64,000 nt of DNA from Lacibacter luteus. GTDB lineage: Bacteria; Bacteroidota; Bacteroidia; Chitinophagales; Chitinophagaceae. Location: assembly GCF_004118265.1 (NCBI RefSeq), contig NZ_SDHW01000001.1:930001-994000 (forward strand). Direction: 5' to 3'. This document shows positions 35,216 to 43,910 of this stretch, piece after piece. The notes beneath the pieces are model-generated. The model was given only the letters and a program-made list of their open reading frames with translations, made no database searches and was not told the origin of the DNA. Numbering within the stretch: the stretch's first letter is position 1; the number at the start of each line of letters is the position of its first letter. The translations under genes and the position numbers were made by a program.

Positions 35216-37153
35216 ATGAAGAGGATAACGGCATTAATGCTTTTTACTTTTTTTCTAATCAATCATTTAACTGCACAATTAACAGCAGAGCAACGCATAC
35301 AGGATAGTGTAATTGGCTGGTGGAATAACAACCGCTTTGATAACAAAATAAAACCAACCGCCGACCCGGTTCAAAAAAGAAGAGTTCAAATTTGTGACAG
35401 CATTGCAAGCTGGGTAAAAAAAAGTTATACGCCTGTAGCAAGTTTAGGAACGTTTACACGATATAACGGAGACCTCTCATACGGCGTTTCATTTGATGCA
35501 TGGAATGTGAGTCATGATAAAAAATGGACAGATGAAAAAGGGCGTTTCAAACCAATACCTGAAGAAAACACAACTTTTGCACTGGAAGTAAATACACTCC
35601 CGGCAGTTACGCCTGTTGATTTCCTGAATCATGAAAAAGACTTTTACTTTTTGCTGGAGCCGGATGAGTATATGACAGAGCAAACTGCTAACAGAAGAAA
35701 AGGAATTGATTTTAAAAACAACTCCAATATTCGCAGGTTTATTACCCGTATTACCAATGGCCAGAATTGGGTGATGCTAGCTCCCGGGAATATCTCCCCG
35801 TTTGTGCAGGTAACAATCGGCGAGTTCCTGGATAAAGCAGAAGCATCAATAGCAAAAGAAAAAATAAAGGAAAAAGAAATTGTTGACCGTACATTTTCCG
35901 GAAACGGCGAAAGAGATAAACAAAGCCGCCTACAAGCCTGGTCACATAAGGAAAAACAATTTGAAATTGTATTGGCACGTATCAACAAATGGAGACAGGT
36001 TCATAAAAACAGGTTGCAGGAACCCGCTACATTCAGAGCAAGTCAACAGTCTGTTTTAACCGGTTTTAATACTGATGATATTGACCCCTTTAGCTTAAGA
36101 GAAATAGAAAAGCAACGGAAACAATACCAAATTGTTTATAAAATAACAAAAGAGGTAGTTGAGAAATGCAAAGCTGACAAGCCTCAATGGATAACAGCAT
36201 GGTGGTCTTTTGCCGGAGCTGCAGATGGCGTAAAAGATTTTGAATTGAGTACTGCTATGATGGAAAACATTAATTACGAATACATCTATAACTATTTTTT
36301 TAGCCCCGAAAAAATAAATGGCATTTCTTACAAGCCGGCTAATGAAGAGCAACTACAGCAAAGACTTAATGCATACAGAACAAAATACAGAAACAGTGCT
36401 ATTGAAGTTCCAAATACTAAACCCGCAGCGTCCGGTGCATTTTTCTTTGACGATTTTAGCACAGGAACTATTGGTACTACACCCCGTAACTGGTATCATG
36501 AAAAAGGGGGAGTGGAGCCGTTTACTTTAAATAAAGTAAACGGCTTTGATGGCAACTGGTTAAAATTAAGTTATGGCAGAAGAATAAGCCCGAGCTTTTT
36601 GAAAAACCCACTTCCGCAAAACTTTAAAATGGAATTTGATGTAGTTACCGACCCAAATTTCACTACAAGAACCGGTGGCAACGTAGAACTGATACTAAAT
36701 ACCGAAAAAATAAATCAAACAAATCAAAACCAGGAAAGCAGGCTTTTTACCAATGGCACCGTTTTAAAAATTGAAATTCACTCTGGAAATGATGCGGATG
36801 CTGACAATAATAATTATCGTGGTTTGATAAAAGCAAGCATCAACTCCTCTCCTACTGTTAATCGGGAAAATTTTGAAGAAGGTATTTATGCTGAACGACC
36901 ATTAAGAGCATTTAACGGCAAAAAAAACAAAGTGCACATCAGCATCCTGGTAAAAGATGGGAAGGTTACCATTCTTGCAAACGAACAACCTGTTATTCAG
37001 CCGGCAGATTTTAAAATGAAATACGGCGGTGCCTGTGTATTGTGCGGCGTACCAACCGGCAGAAGTTTTAATTTTTTAGCGTTTAACAATATTACCAACA
37101 ATGCAAAAGAAACAGGTGTGTACATCAGTAATATTAAAATTACAAAAGAATAA
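35216..37153 (+). CDS. Secreted protein with C-terminal FFDDFS domain, paralog 1
   Basis: A 645-residue exported protein (signal peptide ending LTAQ). The N-terminal part of about 400 residues is unrecognised but shared with the next gene: PFVQVTIGE, KADKPQWI, YEYIYNYFFSPEKINGISYK. A C-terminal beta-sandwich-like domain starts at FFFDDFSTGTIG (about residue 410) and ends in YISNIKITKE; similar DDFS domains occur before OmpA domains in Bacteroidota. Two bases separate it from its paralog downstream, so the two are surely co-transcribed. Confidence 0.72.
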   Translation: MKRITALMLFTFFLINHLTAQLTAEQRIQDSVIGWWNNNRFDNKIKPTADPVQKRRVQICDSIASWVKKSYTPVASLGTFTRYNGDLSYGVSFDAWNVSHDKKWTDEKGRFKPIPEENTTFALEVNTLPAVTPVDFLNHEKDFYFLLEPDEYMTEQTANRRKGIDFKNNSNIRRFITRITNGQNWVMLAPGNISPFVQVTIGEFLDKAEASIAKEKIKEKEIVDRTFSGNGERDKQSRLQAWSHKEKQFEIVLARINKWRQVHKNRLQEPATFRASQQSVLTGFNTDDIDPFSLREIEKQRKQYQIVYKITKEVVEKCKADKPQWITAWWSFAGAADGVKDFELSTAMMENINYEYIYNYFFSPEKINGISYKPANEEQLQQRLNAYRTKYRNSAIEVPNTKPAASGAFFFDDFSTGTIGTTPRNWYHEKGGVEPFTLNKVNGFDGNWLKLSYGRRISPSFLKNPLPQNFKMEFDVVTDPNFTTRTGGNVELILNTEKINQTNQNQESRLFTNGTVLKIEIHSGNDADADNNNYRGLIKASINSSPTVNRENFEEGIYAERPLRAFNGKKNKVHISILVKDGKVTILANEQPVIQPADFKMKYGGACVLCGVPTGRSFNFLAFNNITNNAKETGVYISNIKITKE

Positions 37154-37155
37154 GC

Positions 37156-39006
37156 ATGAAATTTTTTACTATTACAGCTATTGTCCTCTGTCACTGTTAT
37201 ACATCGGTTGCACAGTATAACTATGATGAGTATAAGCAAATGTATGTGGGCTGGATAAAAATCTACAACTACAAAGGCGCTTTAAACCCTGTAACTGTTG
37301 AAAATAAAACCTATTCAAAAGCACAGTTATCCATTGTTGATTCGTTTGGCAACTGGATGCAGGCCAGTTATACGCCCAAAGGTTCGTTGGGCGATATGAA
37401 GAAATACCTGTCACCTAAAACAGGAATGTATAATGATGATGTGTACAACAAAGTGCTGCCGCATAGTTTTGGTGTAAGAGCCGTTAGCTATGTTTTTCTT
37501 AAAAAAGTAAACAACAACTACACACCGGTTAACAACCTCGGTAATCACTGGGCCATAAGCGCCAATGAAATCCCCCTGAACTACCGGCTTGTTGATTATT
37601 GTACTGATAAAGCATTGTACTTCACGCTTCCTTCCTATAATCTGAAACACGATGATGAACGGCAAGAGCTTGCATTATACGATGTACCATCTCACTCATC
37701 AGCCGCAAAATACAATCATAATGTAGTTCCAAGAGTAGGTCAATTCTTACGTATAAACCAGGTGTTGTTAAGCAAAAACAATATTTCGCCTTTTGTGCAA
37801 ATTACAATTGGCGAAGCATTGAACCACCTGGAAACTGTTTTGCCATTTAAGATGGAAGAAATGCTGGCAATCATTAGGGGTAATAATATTGGAAGACCAC
37901 AGGAAATAGCGATACAATCAGAACAAGTGAGAAAAAGATTTGATAAAGCAAAAGCAACTTTAAACTTGCTTAAAGAAAAATACAGGAACAGGAGAAATGA
38001 ATTGGCGTTTTCAAAAAGCTACCTCATTTCAGATCTTGAAAACGACTATGATATTTTCTCCGGTTTAAAAATAGATGAACCCGGCACCTATGGAACATTA
38101 GACCCCATTTTAAAAATAAAACCGGAGTTTGAAAAACTATGCAGTACAGATAAACCGCAATGGATTGTTGTAAGATGGTGGGGAGGCGAGTTAAATAATG
38201 AAGCATTCAAACACATGCATGAATCCATTATTAACAATTTTGATTTTGATTATCTGTATCAATTCTTTTTTGAACCTGAAAAATTAAATGGCAGAAAATA
38301 CAAACCACTTCGCTCGCCTGTTTATGAAGCTCCGGTAATAACAAAAGAAAAATCATCAGCCACAAAACGAATGGAAACAGACCCTTCTGTTTTTTATTTT
38401 GACGATTTTTCCACTACGCAGCAGGGAAGCACACCTACCGGATGGAACTCTGACTTAAATGCAATATCAAAAAAAGCAGTTGTAAAAACACCGGCAGGCG
38501 AAACCGGCAACTGGTTTGAAATCATCGGGCAAAATGTGCAGGTGAATGAGCTTGGCAAAAATCTTCCGCAAAATTTTACCATGAGTTTTGATGCTTGTGT
38601 TCGAAAAGATTTTCAATGGGGTGTGCCGGGTTTGGAATTATTTATTGTGGGTAATAAAAAATCAAGGACAGTTTATGAAAATAAAATCAGGGTGAGAATA
38701 AGACCCGGTTTTAGCGGAAGAGATGGTTGGGCAGTTACCAATATTGAAACAGCAACCAAAAACGAATTTCCAAAAGAAGTTGCTATTCCCGGTTTTTCTA
38801 ATGATAAACTCATTAACAAAGTACAGGTAGTAATTCGTAAACAAGGAACACAGCTAACAGTATGGGTTGAAAACAACAAACTGTTTGATATAAATGATGC
38901 ACTGCCTGCTAATACTGTTTTTAATCACTTTTATTTTTCTAATGGGCGAAAGGGTTGGGAAGTGGAAGAGTTTTACATCAGCAATATCAAAATCAAAAAA
39001 GAATAA
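37156..39006 (+). CDS. Secreted protein with C-terminal FYFDDFS domain, paralog 2
   Basis: A 616-residue exported protein (signal peptide ending SVAQ), paralogous to its upstream neighbour along the whole length. Shared blocks are PFVQITIGE, STDKPQWI, FDYLYQFFFEPEKLNGRKYK and, at the C-terminal domain, FYFDDFSTTQQG through FYISNIKIKKE. The N-terminal halves have diverged more than the C-terminal ones. No enzyme motif is visible; carbohydrate or protein binding by the C-terminal sandwich is possible. Confidence 0.72.
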   Translation: MKFFTITAIVLCHCYTSVAQYNYDEYKQMYVGWIKIYNYKGALNPVTVENKTYSKAQLSIVDSFGNWMQASYTPKGSLGDMKKYLSPKTGMYNDDVYNKVLPHSFGVRAVSYVFLKKVNNNYTPVNNLGNHWAISANEIPLNYRLVDYCTDKALYFTLPSYNLKHDDERQELALYDVPSHSSAAKYNHNVVPRVGQFLRINQVLLSKNNISPFVQITIGEALNHLETVLPFKMEEMLAIIRGNNIGRPQEIAIQSEQVRKRFDKAKATLNLLKEKYRNRRNELAFSKSYLISDLENDYDIFSGLKIDEPGTYGTLDPILKIKPEFEKLCSTDKPQWIVVRWWGGELNNEAFKHMHESIINNFDFDYLYQFFFEPEKLNGRKYKPLRSPVYEAPVITKEKSSATKRMETDPSVFYFDDFSTTQQGSTPTGWNSDLNAISKKAVVKTPAGETGNWFEIIGQNVQVNELGKNLPQNFTMSFDACVRKDFQWGVPGLELFIVGNKKSRTVYENKIRVRIRPGFSGRDGWAVTNIETATKNEFPKEVAIPGFSNDKLINKVQVVIRKQGTQLTVWVENNKLFDINDALPANTVFNHFYFSNGRKGWEVEEFYISNIKIKKE

Positions 39007-39010
39007 ATAA

Positions 39011-39029
39011 TTCCTTTTTTTCTGGGATA
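39011..39029. promoter_or_regulatory. Candidate operator 3, TTCC-N10-GGATA
   Basis: TTCC, ten T-rich bases, GGATA, then a -7 box TACATTTG at 39051-39058 and the ATG at 39072. The element overlaps the place where a -33 box would lie, and no TTTG -33 is present. Confidence 0.55.
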
Positions 39030-39071
39030 AGAAAAACATTACAGCAGAAATACATTTGAAAAAATAATTTT

Positions 39072-40448
39072 ATGCGCCGCTATCATTTCATACTGCTCTG
39101 CACATTTTTATTGATGCTTGCAGTTAACCACACATCAGCCCAATCGAAAGTAGCTGAGGTAAAACAATCGTCCTTAACAGGACTTGCATTACCTGGCGGA
39201 AGCAAGCAGGATAAACGTTTTCTTTCAATCACTGCGGCCAAAAGCGTATTGGAAATGGTGAGTAAAAAAGCAGGCACTACCATTAAAACCACAGAAGTGC
39301 TTTCGCTGCTTCCTGTTGCTGCCAACAACTTCAACATGCAATTATTAAAAAATAATTTACAGCAAAGCGGATGGAATGTTACTGATGTTGCCGGTGAACC
39401 ACAATACTTATGGCTGCAACAAAATGGTAAACATGTATTGCTGTATTTATCAAACGATAAACAACAAACCAATCTTTATTTTGGCGAAGTAAGCAATGCA
39501 CCCGTCACTATGCAACCAACTTATGGCAACACACAGCAACCAACACAAACTGAGCAGCAACAACAACCAATTCAACAGGAACAAACTACGCAACCTGCAA
39601 ACACGGGTTATCATTTTACCAGTACCAATTTTGATGATGGATGGACAAGTGTTGAACAATCTGATTGGGTGGAAGTAAGTAAACCGGGAATAAAAATTTT
39701 GATTCATTATCCCAACCAGGCTGTTGATGCATACAATACCGATAAATCACAAAGTGATAACAATGCCTGGAATACACTGGTGGCGCAACGTTACAGCAAC
39801 ATCAGTAATTTATTCGACAGGGGTATCCAGGATTACCAATCCATTACATTCTTTACTGCAGATGCCATAAATGCGCAAGGTAAACTGGTGCACGTTGTAT
39901 TGTATAAAAAGAAGTATGATACCGGTGTTGGCCGCTACATGGAAATAGTGACAGATGACAAACAAACATTTGAACGGGAGTTTGGCAACAACTACATCAA
40001 TCGTTCAGACTGGAGTTATATGGACCAGATTAAATCATGGGATAAGCTGGCCAACATGCAATGGAGAAATAAGTTTGCCATTGCCCCTACTGATTTGCTG
40101 GGTAAATGGGGCGCCAACAATTATGCATCACTTACTTATTATTATGTAAGCAGCGGTGGTTATGCAGGTGCAACAGCTACATCAACGTCTGATGAGTTTA
40201 CTTTCTTATCCGGCAACAGTTATCAAAGCGACCATGCAGGTGCATCGGGCGTTGTAGGTAATCAACAATTTTCAAGACAGGCATATAAAGGAAATTCAAC
40301 TGTTACAGACTGGACTATTTCACTCACCAATCGTTTTCAAAATCAATCAGAAACATACAACAGCTATTTTGAAGCTGTAAAAGGCGGCCGTTTGCTAATC
40401 ATCACCGACAGACTTGGAACAACACTTACGCTGGCGAAGACACATTAA
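39072..40448 (+). CDS. Secreted lipocalin-like protein, paralog 1
   Basis: A 458-residue exported protein (signal peptide ending TSAQ). N-terminal domain of about 130 residues (LTGLALPGGSKQDKRFL, VLEMVSKKAGTTIK, LWLQQNGKHVLLYL), a Gln/Thr-rich linker (about residues 150-178), then a C-terminal half starting FTSTNFDDGWTSVEQSDWVEV, with a final barrel-like module around WGANNYASLTYYYVSSGG and FEAVKGGRLLII. I do not recognise a function. It has its own -7 box and a copy of the candidate operator, so it can be transcribed separately from the genes before it. Confidence 0.72.
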   Translation: MRRYHFILLCTFLLMLAVNHTSAQSKVAEVKQSSLTGLALPGGSKQDKRFLSITAAKSVLEMVSKKAGTTIKTTEVLSLLPVAANNFNMQLLKNNLQQSGWNVTDVAGEPQYLWLQQNGKHVLLYLSNDKQQTNLYFGEVSNAPVTMQPTYGNTQQPTQTEQQQQPIQQEQTTQPANTGYHFTSTNFDDGWTSVEQSDWVEVSKPGIKILIHYPNQAVDAYNTDKSQSDNNAWNTLVAQRYSNISNLFDRGIQDYQSITFFTADAINAQGKLVHVVLYKKKYDTGVGRYMEIVTDDKQTFEREFGNNYINRSDWSYMDQIKSWDKLANMQWRNKFAIAPTDLLGKWGANNYASLTYYYVSSGGYAGATATSTSDEFTFLSGNSYQSDHAGASGVVGNQQFSRQAYKGNSTVTDWTISLTNRFQNQSETYNSYFEAVKGGRLLIITDRLGTTLTLAKTH

Positions 40449-40482
40449 ATGCAGCCTGATCTTTTTTACAACACTACCCAAA

Positions 40483-40501
40483 ATCCTCTTTTTACAGGAT
40501 A
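40483..40501. promoter_or_regulatory. Candidate operator 2, ATCC-N10-GGATA
   Basis: ATCC, TCTTTTTACA, GGATA, followed by GCTTTAAGCAA at the same spacing as in copy 1. A -7-like TAGTATTG lies at 40523-40530 and the ATG at 40546. Confidence 0.55.
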
Positions 40502-40545
40502 GAACAGCTTTAAGCAATCAATTAGTATTGTATAAACATAAAAAG

Positions 40546-42030
40546 ATGAAAATCAGTTTTAAACAACCGGCACTTTTCATTATCATATGCAGTTTATGGT
40601 TAGGTGCAAATGCACAGGCAAAACTTACGGAAGTAAAACAATCAACGGTAACAGGTCTTGCTTTACCAGATGGCAGCAAGCAGGATAAGCGCATGTTGAG
40701 TATTGGTGGAGCTAAATTATTACTGGAGATGGTGAGCAAGAAAGCAGGTGTTACCTTGAAAAATACAGAAGTACTTTACCTGTTACCCGTAAACATCAAC
40801 AACTTTACAAATGAAACGTTGAAAACGCAAATGCAGCAATTGGGTTGGAATATACACCTTGTTGATGGAGAACCCGAATATTTATGGCTGGAACAAAACG
40901 GCAGGTTTGTTCTCGCATATTATCTCACTAATAAAAAGGAAACCAATCTTTATTTTGCTGATGCGAACCAGGCTCCCGGCAATATTGTTATGGGAGGAGG
41001 TACTATACAGCAACAGCCTGAACCTGTAAATCAAACCATCAATCCCCAGGAGCAAACAACTACACAGCAACAAACATTTCCCGAACAACAACAAACGGTT
41101 ACAATACAACAAACGAATAATGTAAATTCAGGGTACGCTTTTAATACCACCAACTTTGATGATGGGTGGACAAGTACCATTCACGAAGACTGGGTGGAAG
41201 TAACCAAAGGAAACATTAAAGTGTTGTTACACTATCCAAAGGATGGAACTGTTTTTCCTGCAGCACCTGATCAAGTGATTGCTGCCGCCTGGAATATTTT
41301 AGTAGCACCACGCTACTCACAGCTTACAAATTATAAAAATGCGTATGTAGAAATCAATAACCGTCCGTATTTCGGAATGGGTTCTGTAACAGAAGCATCA
41401 TCCGGCAATACATTTTTTGTTGTGCTCTTTCGCAGAGGTGGCGGATGGATGGAAGTGATTACTCCGGATGTAAAAACCTTTACTTCCGAATTTGGTTTTA
41501 ATCCTGAAACGATACGCTGGGCAAAAGTTACTGATTACTCCGGTGGTTATGTAGTTGATAACAGTATGGGCCAAACTGTATTGGCCGATGAGGCGCAACT
41601 CTACAATAAATTAGAAAACATGATGGGCAGAAACAAGTTTGCAGTAGCTGCATCTGACTTAGATAATACCGGCCGCTGGAATGCGAACTATAACAGCAAC
41701 ACATTTTATTATAACTATTACACCGGTAACTCAGCCGGCATGAGTACGTTCTCTGCATCTGAGTGGTATGATTTTAAAGGCGGTAATAACTATCACTGGG
41801 AAGCAGTTATGACCAATACAGGTGGAGGAAATATGAATGCTGCACAATCAAAAAGTGATGGTTCATTTAAATCGCCCAACAACTGGCAACTATATTTTTC
41901 AAATATTGGAGGAAACGATAAAACATTTGATGTGTATTTCTCAGCCATAAAAGGCGGAAGAATTTTATGGGTAAACGATGCAAACCATCCCGGTAGTGGA
42001 ATTTTTACAGGATTAACCAGGAAAAAATAA
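40546..42030 (+). CDS. Secreted lipocalin-like protein, paralog 2
   Basis: A 494-residue exported protein; I chose the ATG at 40546 (MKISFKQPALFII), which gives a normal signal peptide ending ANAQ and leaves room for the promoter. It is paralogous to the upstream gene: LTGLALP and GSKQDKR, LEMVSKKAGVTLK, a Gln-rich linker (about residues 160-200), FNTTNFDDGWTSTIHEDWVEV, NKFAVAASDL and FSAIKGGRILWV. Function unknown. A candidate operator and -7-like box lie between the two paralogs. Confidence 0.72.
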   Translation: MKISFKQPALFIIICSLWLGANAQAKLTEVKQSTVTGLALPDGSKQDKRMLSIGGAKLLLEMVSKKAGVTLKNTEVLYLLPVNINNFTNETLKTQMQQLGWNIHLVDGEPEYLWLEQNGRFVLAYYLTNKKETNLYFADANQAPGNIVMGGGTIQQQPEPVNQTINPQEQTTTQQQTFPEQQQTVTIQQTNNVNSGYAFNTTNFDDGWTSTIHEDWVEVTKGNIKVLLHYPKDGTVFPAAPDQVIAAAWNILVAPRYSQLTNYKNAYVEINNRPYFGMGSVTEASSGNTFFVVLFRRGGGWMEVITPDVKTFTSEFGFNPETIRWAKVTDYSGGYVVDNSMGQTVLADEAQLYNKLENMMGRNKFAVAASDLDNTGRWNANYNSNTFYYNYYTGNSAGMSTFSASEWYDFKGGNNYHWEAVMTNTGGGNMNAAQSKSDGSFKSPNNWQLYFSNIGGNDKTFDVYFSAIKGGRILWVNDANHPGSGIFTGLTRKK

Positions 42031-42076
42031 TTACGCTACTAAAGTATAAATCAAAATAAATTATAAAAGCAATATC

Positions 42077-42448
42077 ATGCAAACAGAAAACATAAACACA
42101 AACAATTCTGCATTAGATGGAAAATCCATTGCCATCATCAGCTATCTTACCATCATTGGCTGGATCATCGCTTACGTTATGCACAATAACAGCAAAACAC
42201 AGCTGGGAGCATTTCATTTACGGCAATCGTTGTTTTTGATGCTTACAGGGTTTGCAACAGCTATTGCACAATCGCTGTTTCTCTTTATTCCCATTTTGGG
42301 ATGGCTCATCTCTATCCTCCTCTATTTAGTTTTACTCGGATTGTTTGTACTATGGATCCTTGGTTTAATAGCGGCCATTAACGGCGAGGAGAAAAAAGTT
42401 CCTGTTCTTGGAGACAAAGCACAAGAAATTCTGAAAGGAATTCAATAA
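42077..42448 (+). CDS. DUF4870/Tic20-like small membrane protein
   Basis: A 123-residue protein with three hydrophobic segments (about residues 17-35, 50-72 and 76-102). The blocks SIAIISYLTIIGWIIAYVMH and GAFHLRQSLFLM are typical of DUF4870/Tic20-like proteins, which are common and of unknown function. It lies 46 bases after the lipocalin-like gene and before a lipoprotein gene, and may be part of the same transcript. Confidence 0.75.
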   Translation: MQTENINTNNSALDGKSIAIISYLTIIGWIIAYVMHNNSKTQLGAFHLRQSLFLMLTGFATAIAQSLFLFIPILGWLISILLYLVLLGLFVLWILGLIAAINGEEKKVPVLGDKAQEILKGIQ

Positions 42449-42474
42449 ATCTCACCTAACCACAAACACTATAC

Positions 42475-42963
42475 ATGAAACAAGTTATTTATTTCCTGTC
42501 GGTGCTGTTGCTTGCAGCATGCGGCGGTGGCAGTTTCAGCAAAGGCGTAAAAAAAGATATAACAACGGGGCTTTCCAGCAGCTACAATGGTTTTTCTGTA
42601 GATGACATTTATCTCTCCGATGACAAAGGAAATAAACTGAGCAGCAACAAAGTTGCATTAGGCAGTGCGTTATTATTGGTTGCAAGCGGAGTAGAAAACT
42701 ATAAACTGGTAAACGGAAAAGCCTACCCCGGCTGCACCATCATTCTTACAGATAAAAACAAAAAAGAACTACTCAATCTTCCCGATGCGTTTGCCTCTTT
42801 AAGCGATGGTTTACCTGCAGCAGAAGCAACCGAATTAAAAGCTACGCTAACAACCGGCGCACCTATGCAGGCAGGCGAAACCTATGAACTCTATGTTCAC
42901 TTTTACGATAAGCAGAATGTAACATCGGGTATTACTTCAACTGTGAAACTTTTGGCCCTGTAA
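42475..42963 (+). CDS. Lipoprotein, unknown function
   Basis: A 162-residue lipoprotein: a signal ending LLAAC (Cys about residue 16) followed by GGGSF. The body is beta-rich without recognised motifs (YNGFSVDDIYLSDDKGN, NGKAYPGCTIILTDKN). Last gene of the plus-strand cluster; a strong terminator follows at 42987-43020. Confidence 0.7.
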   Translation: MKQVIYFLSVLLLAACGGGSFSKGVKKDITTGLSSSYNGFSVDDIYLSDDKGNKLSSNKVALGSALLLVASGVENYKLVNGKAYPGCTIILTDKNKKELLNLPDAFASLSDGLPAAEATELKATLTTGAPMQAGETYELYVHFYDKQNVTSGITSTVKLLAL

Positions 42964-42986
42964 ACCGGCCAATTTTTGGTTAATAC

Positions 42987-43020
42987 GCAGCGGTGATTCT
43001 TCATCGCTGCTTTTCTTTTT
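42987..43020 (+). terminator. Terminator closing the secreted-protein cluster
   Basis: GCAGCGGTGA / TCATCGCTGC, a 10-bp stem with one wobble pair and a 4-base loop, followed by TTTTCTTTTT. It marks the end of the transcript that carries the lipoprotein gene. Confidence 0.8.
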
Positions 43021-43041
43021 AACAGCTCGGTTAAATCTTAT

Positions 43042-43049
43042 TACCTTCG
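43042..43049 (+). promoter_or_regulatory. -7 box upstream of ppa
   Basis: TACCTTCG, 24 bases before the ppa ATG and directly after the cluster's terminator. The -33 region overlaps the terminator T run and has no clear TTTG. Confidence 0.5.
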
Positions 43050-43073
43050 GCCCTGAATTCTTATTTAACTGAT

Positions 43074-43619
43074 ATGATTACTGTACTTCATCCCTGGCAT
43101 GGAGCCCATTATGGCTCAAAATCACCTGAAACGGTAAATGCGTTGATTGAAATTTCGCAAGGCAGCCGCAGCAAATACGAAATTGATAAAGACACAGGCT
43201 TACTTAAACTCGACCGTGTAATTTTCTCTTCGTTCATCTATCCCGTTAACTATGGTTTTATTCCACAAACGTTAGGACACGATGGAGATCCGCTTGATAT
43301 TTTAGTCATCTGTTCGCAAGCCATCCAGCCTTTATGTTTGGTTGAAGCAAATGTAATCGGCAATATGCAGATGATCGATCAGGGTGAGCACGACGATAAG
43401 ATCATTGCTGTTGCAAGTAATGACCCTACTGTTAAACATATTAAAGATATTGAAGAATTGCCCGAACACTTTTTCCATGAATTGAAACATTATTTTGAAG
43501 AGTACAAAAAACTGGAGAATAAAGTGGTGGAGATCGACAATTTCCAAAGCAAATCTGAAGCGTTTGCAATTATTGAAGAAGCAATTGGATTATACAAAGA
43601 CAAGTTCAGAGATAAGTAG
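43074..43619 (+). CDS. ppa: Inorganic pyrophosphatase
   Basis: A 181-residue family I pyrophosphatase that hydrolyses pyrophosphate to phosphate in the cytoplasm. It has IEISQGSRSKYEID, VIFSSFIYPVNYGFIPQTLG and DGDPLDILV, with the metal-binding aspartates, followed by MIDQGEHDDKIIAV. Length and order are normal. Own promoter; a hairpin at 43734-43782 may end the transcript. Confidence 0.95.
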   Translation: MITVLHPWHGAHYGSKSPETVNALIEISQGSRSKYEIDKDTGLLKLDRVIFSSFIYPVNYGFIPQTLGHDGDPLDILVICSQAIQPLCLVEANVIGNMQMIDQGEHDDKIIAVASNDPTVKHIKDIEELPEHFFHELKHYFEEYKKLENKVVEIDNFQSKSEAFAIIEEAIGLYKDKFRDK

Positions 43620-43733
43620 TGGATGTTTATTCTCAGAAATGGATGTGACTCTCAAATTGAAAAAATCCATTTTTGGTAGCAACCGGATTTTTTCCAAAAT
43701 ACTAAATGTCATAATGTTTCATGTTATTTCTTT

Positions 43734-43782
43734 AATTATTTCACTGTAAAGAGACTTCACCTGCCTTTACAGTGAAATAATT
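43734..43782. terminator. Long inverted repeat downstream of ppa
   Basis: An exact 18-bp inverted repeat, AATTATTTCACTGTAAAG (43734-43751) and its complement (43765-43782), around a 13-base loop. It lacks a T run immediately after the stem, so it is either a terminator of modest strength or a repeat or protein-binding site. The rest of the 291-base gap (43620-43910) shows nothing else. Confidence 0.55.
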
Positions 43783-43910
43783 AGCATAATCAAATATTAC
43801 AAAAATTCAGGCTCCGTGTAAAATTTTATAGTGGACGAATTATCGGAATGGCCGTATTTTCTAATAAGCAATAACTGTATTAATTCAATTTATACGTAAC
43901 CTACTCAACC

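Noticed and set aside
43641-43749. A 36-residue plus-strand frame ending in a hydrophobic stretch
   Set aside because: Its end is formed by the left arm of the 43734-43782 inverted repeat, and nothing upstream looks like a promoter; probably chance.
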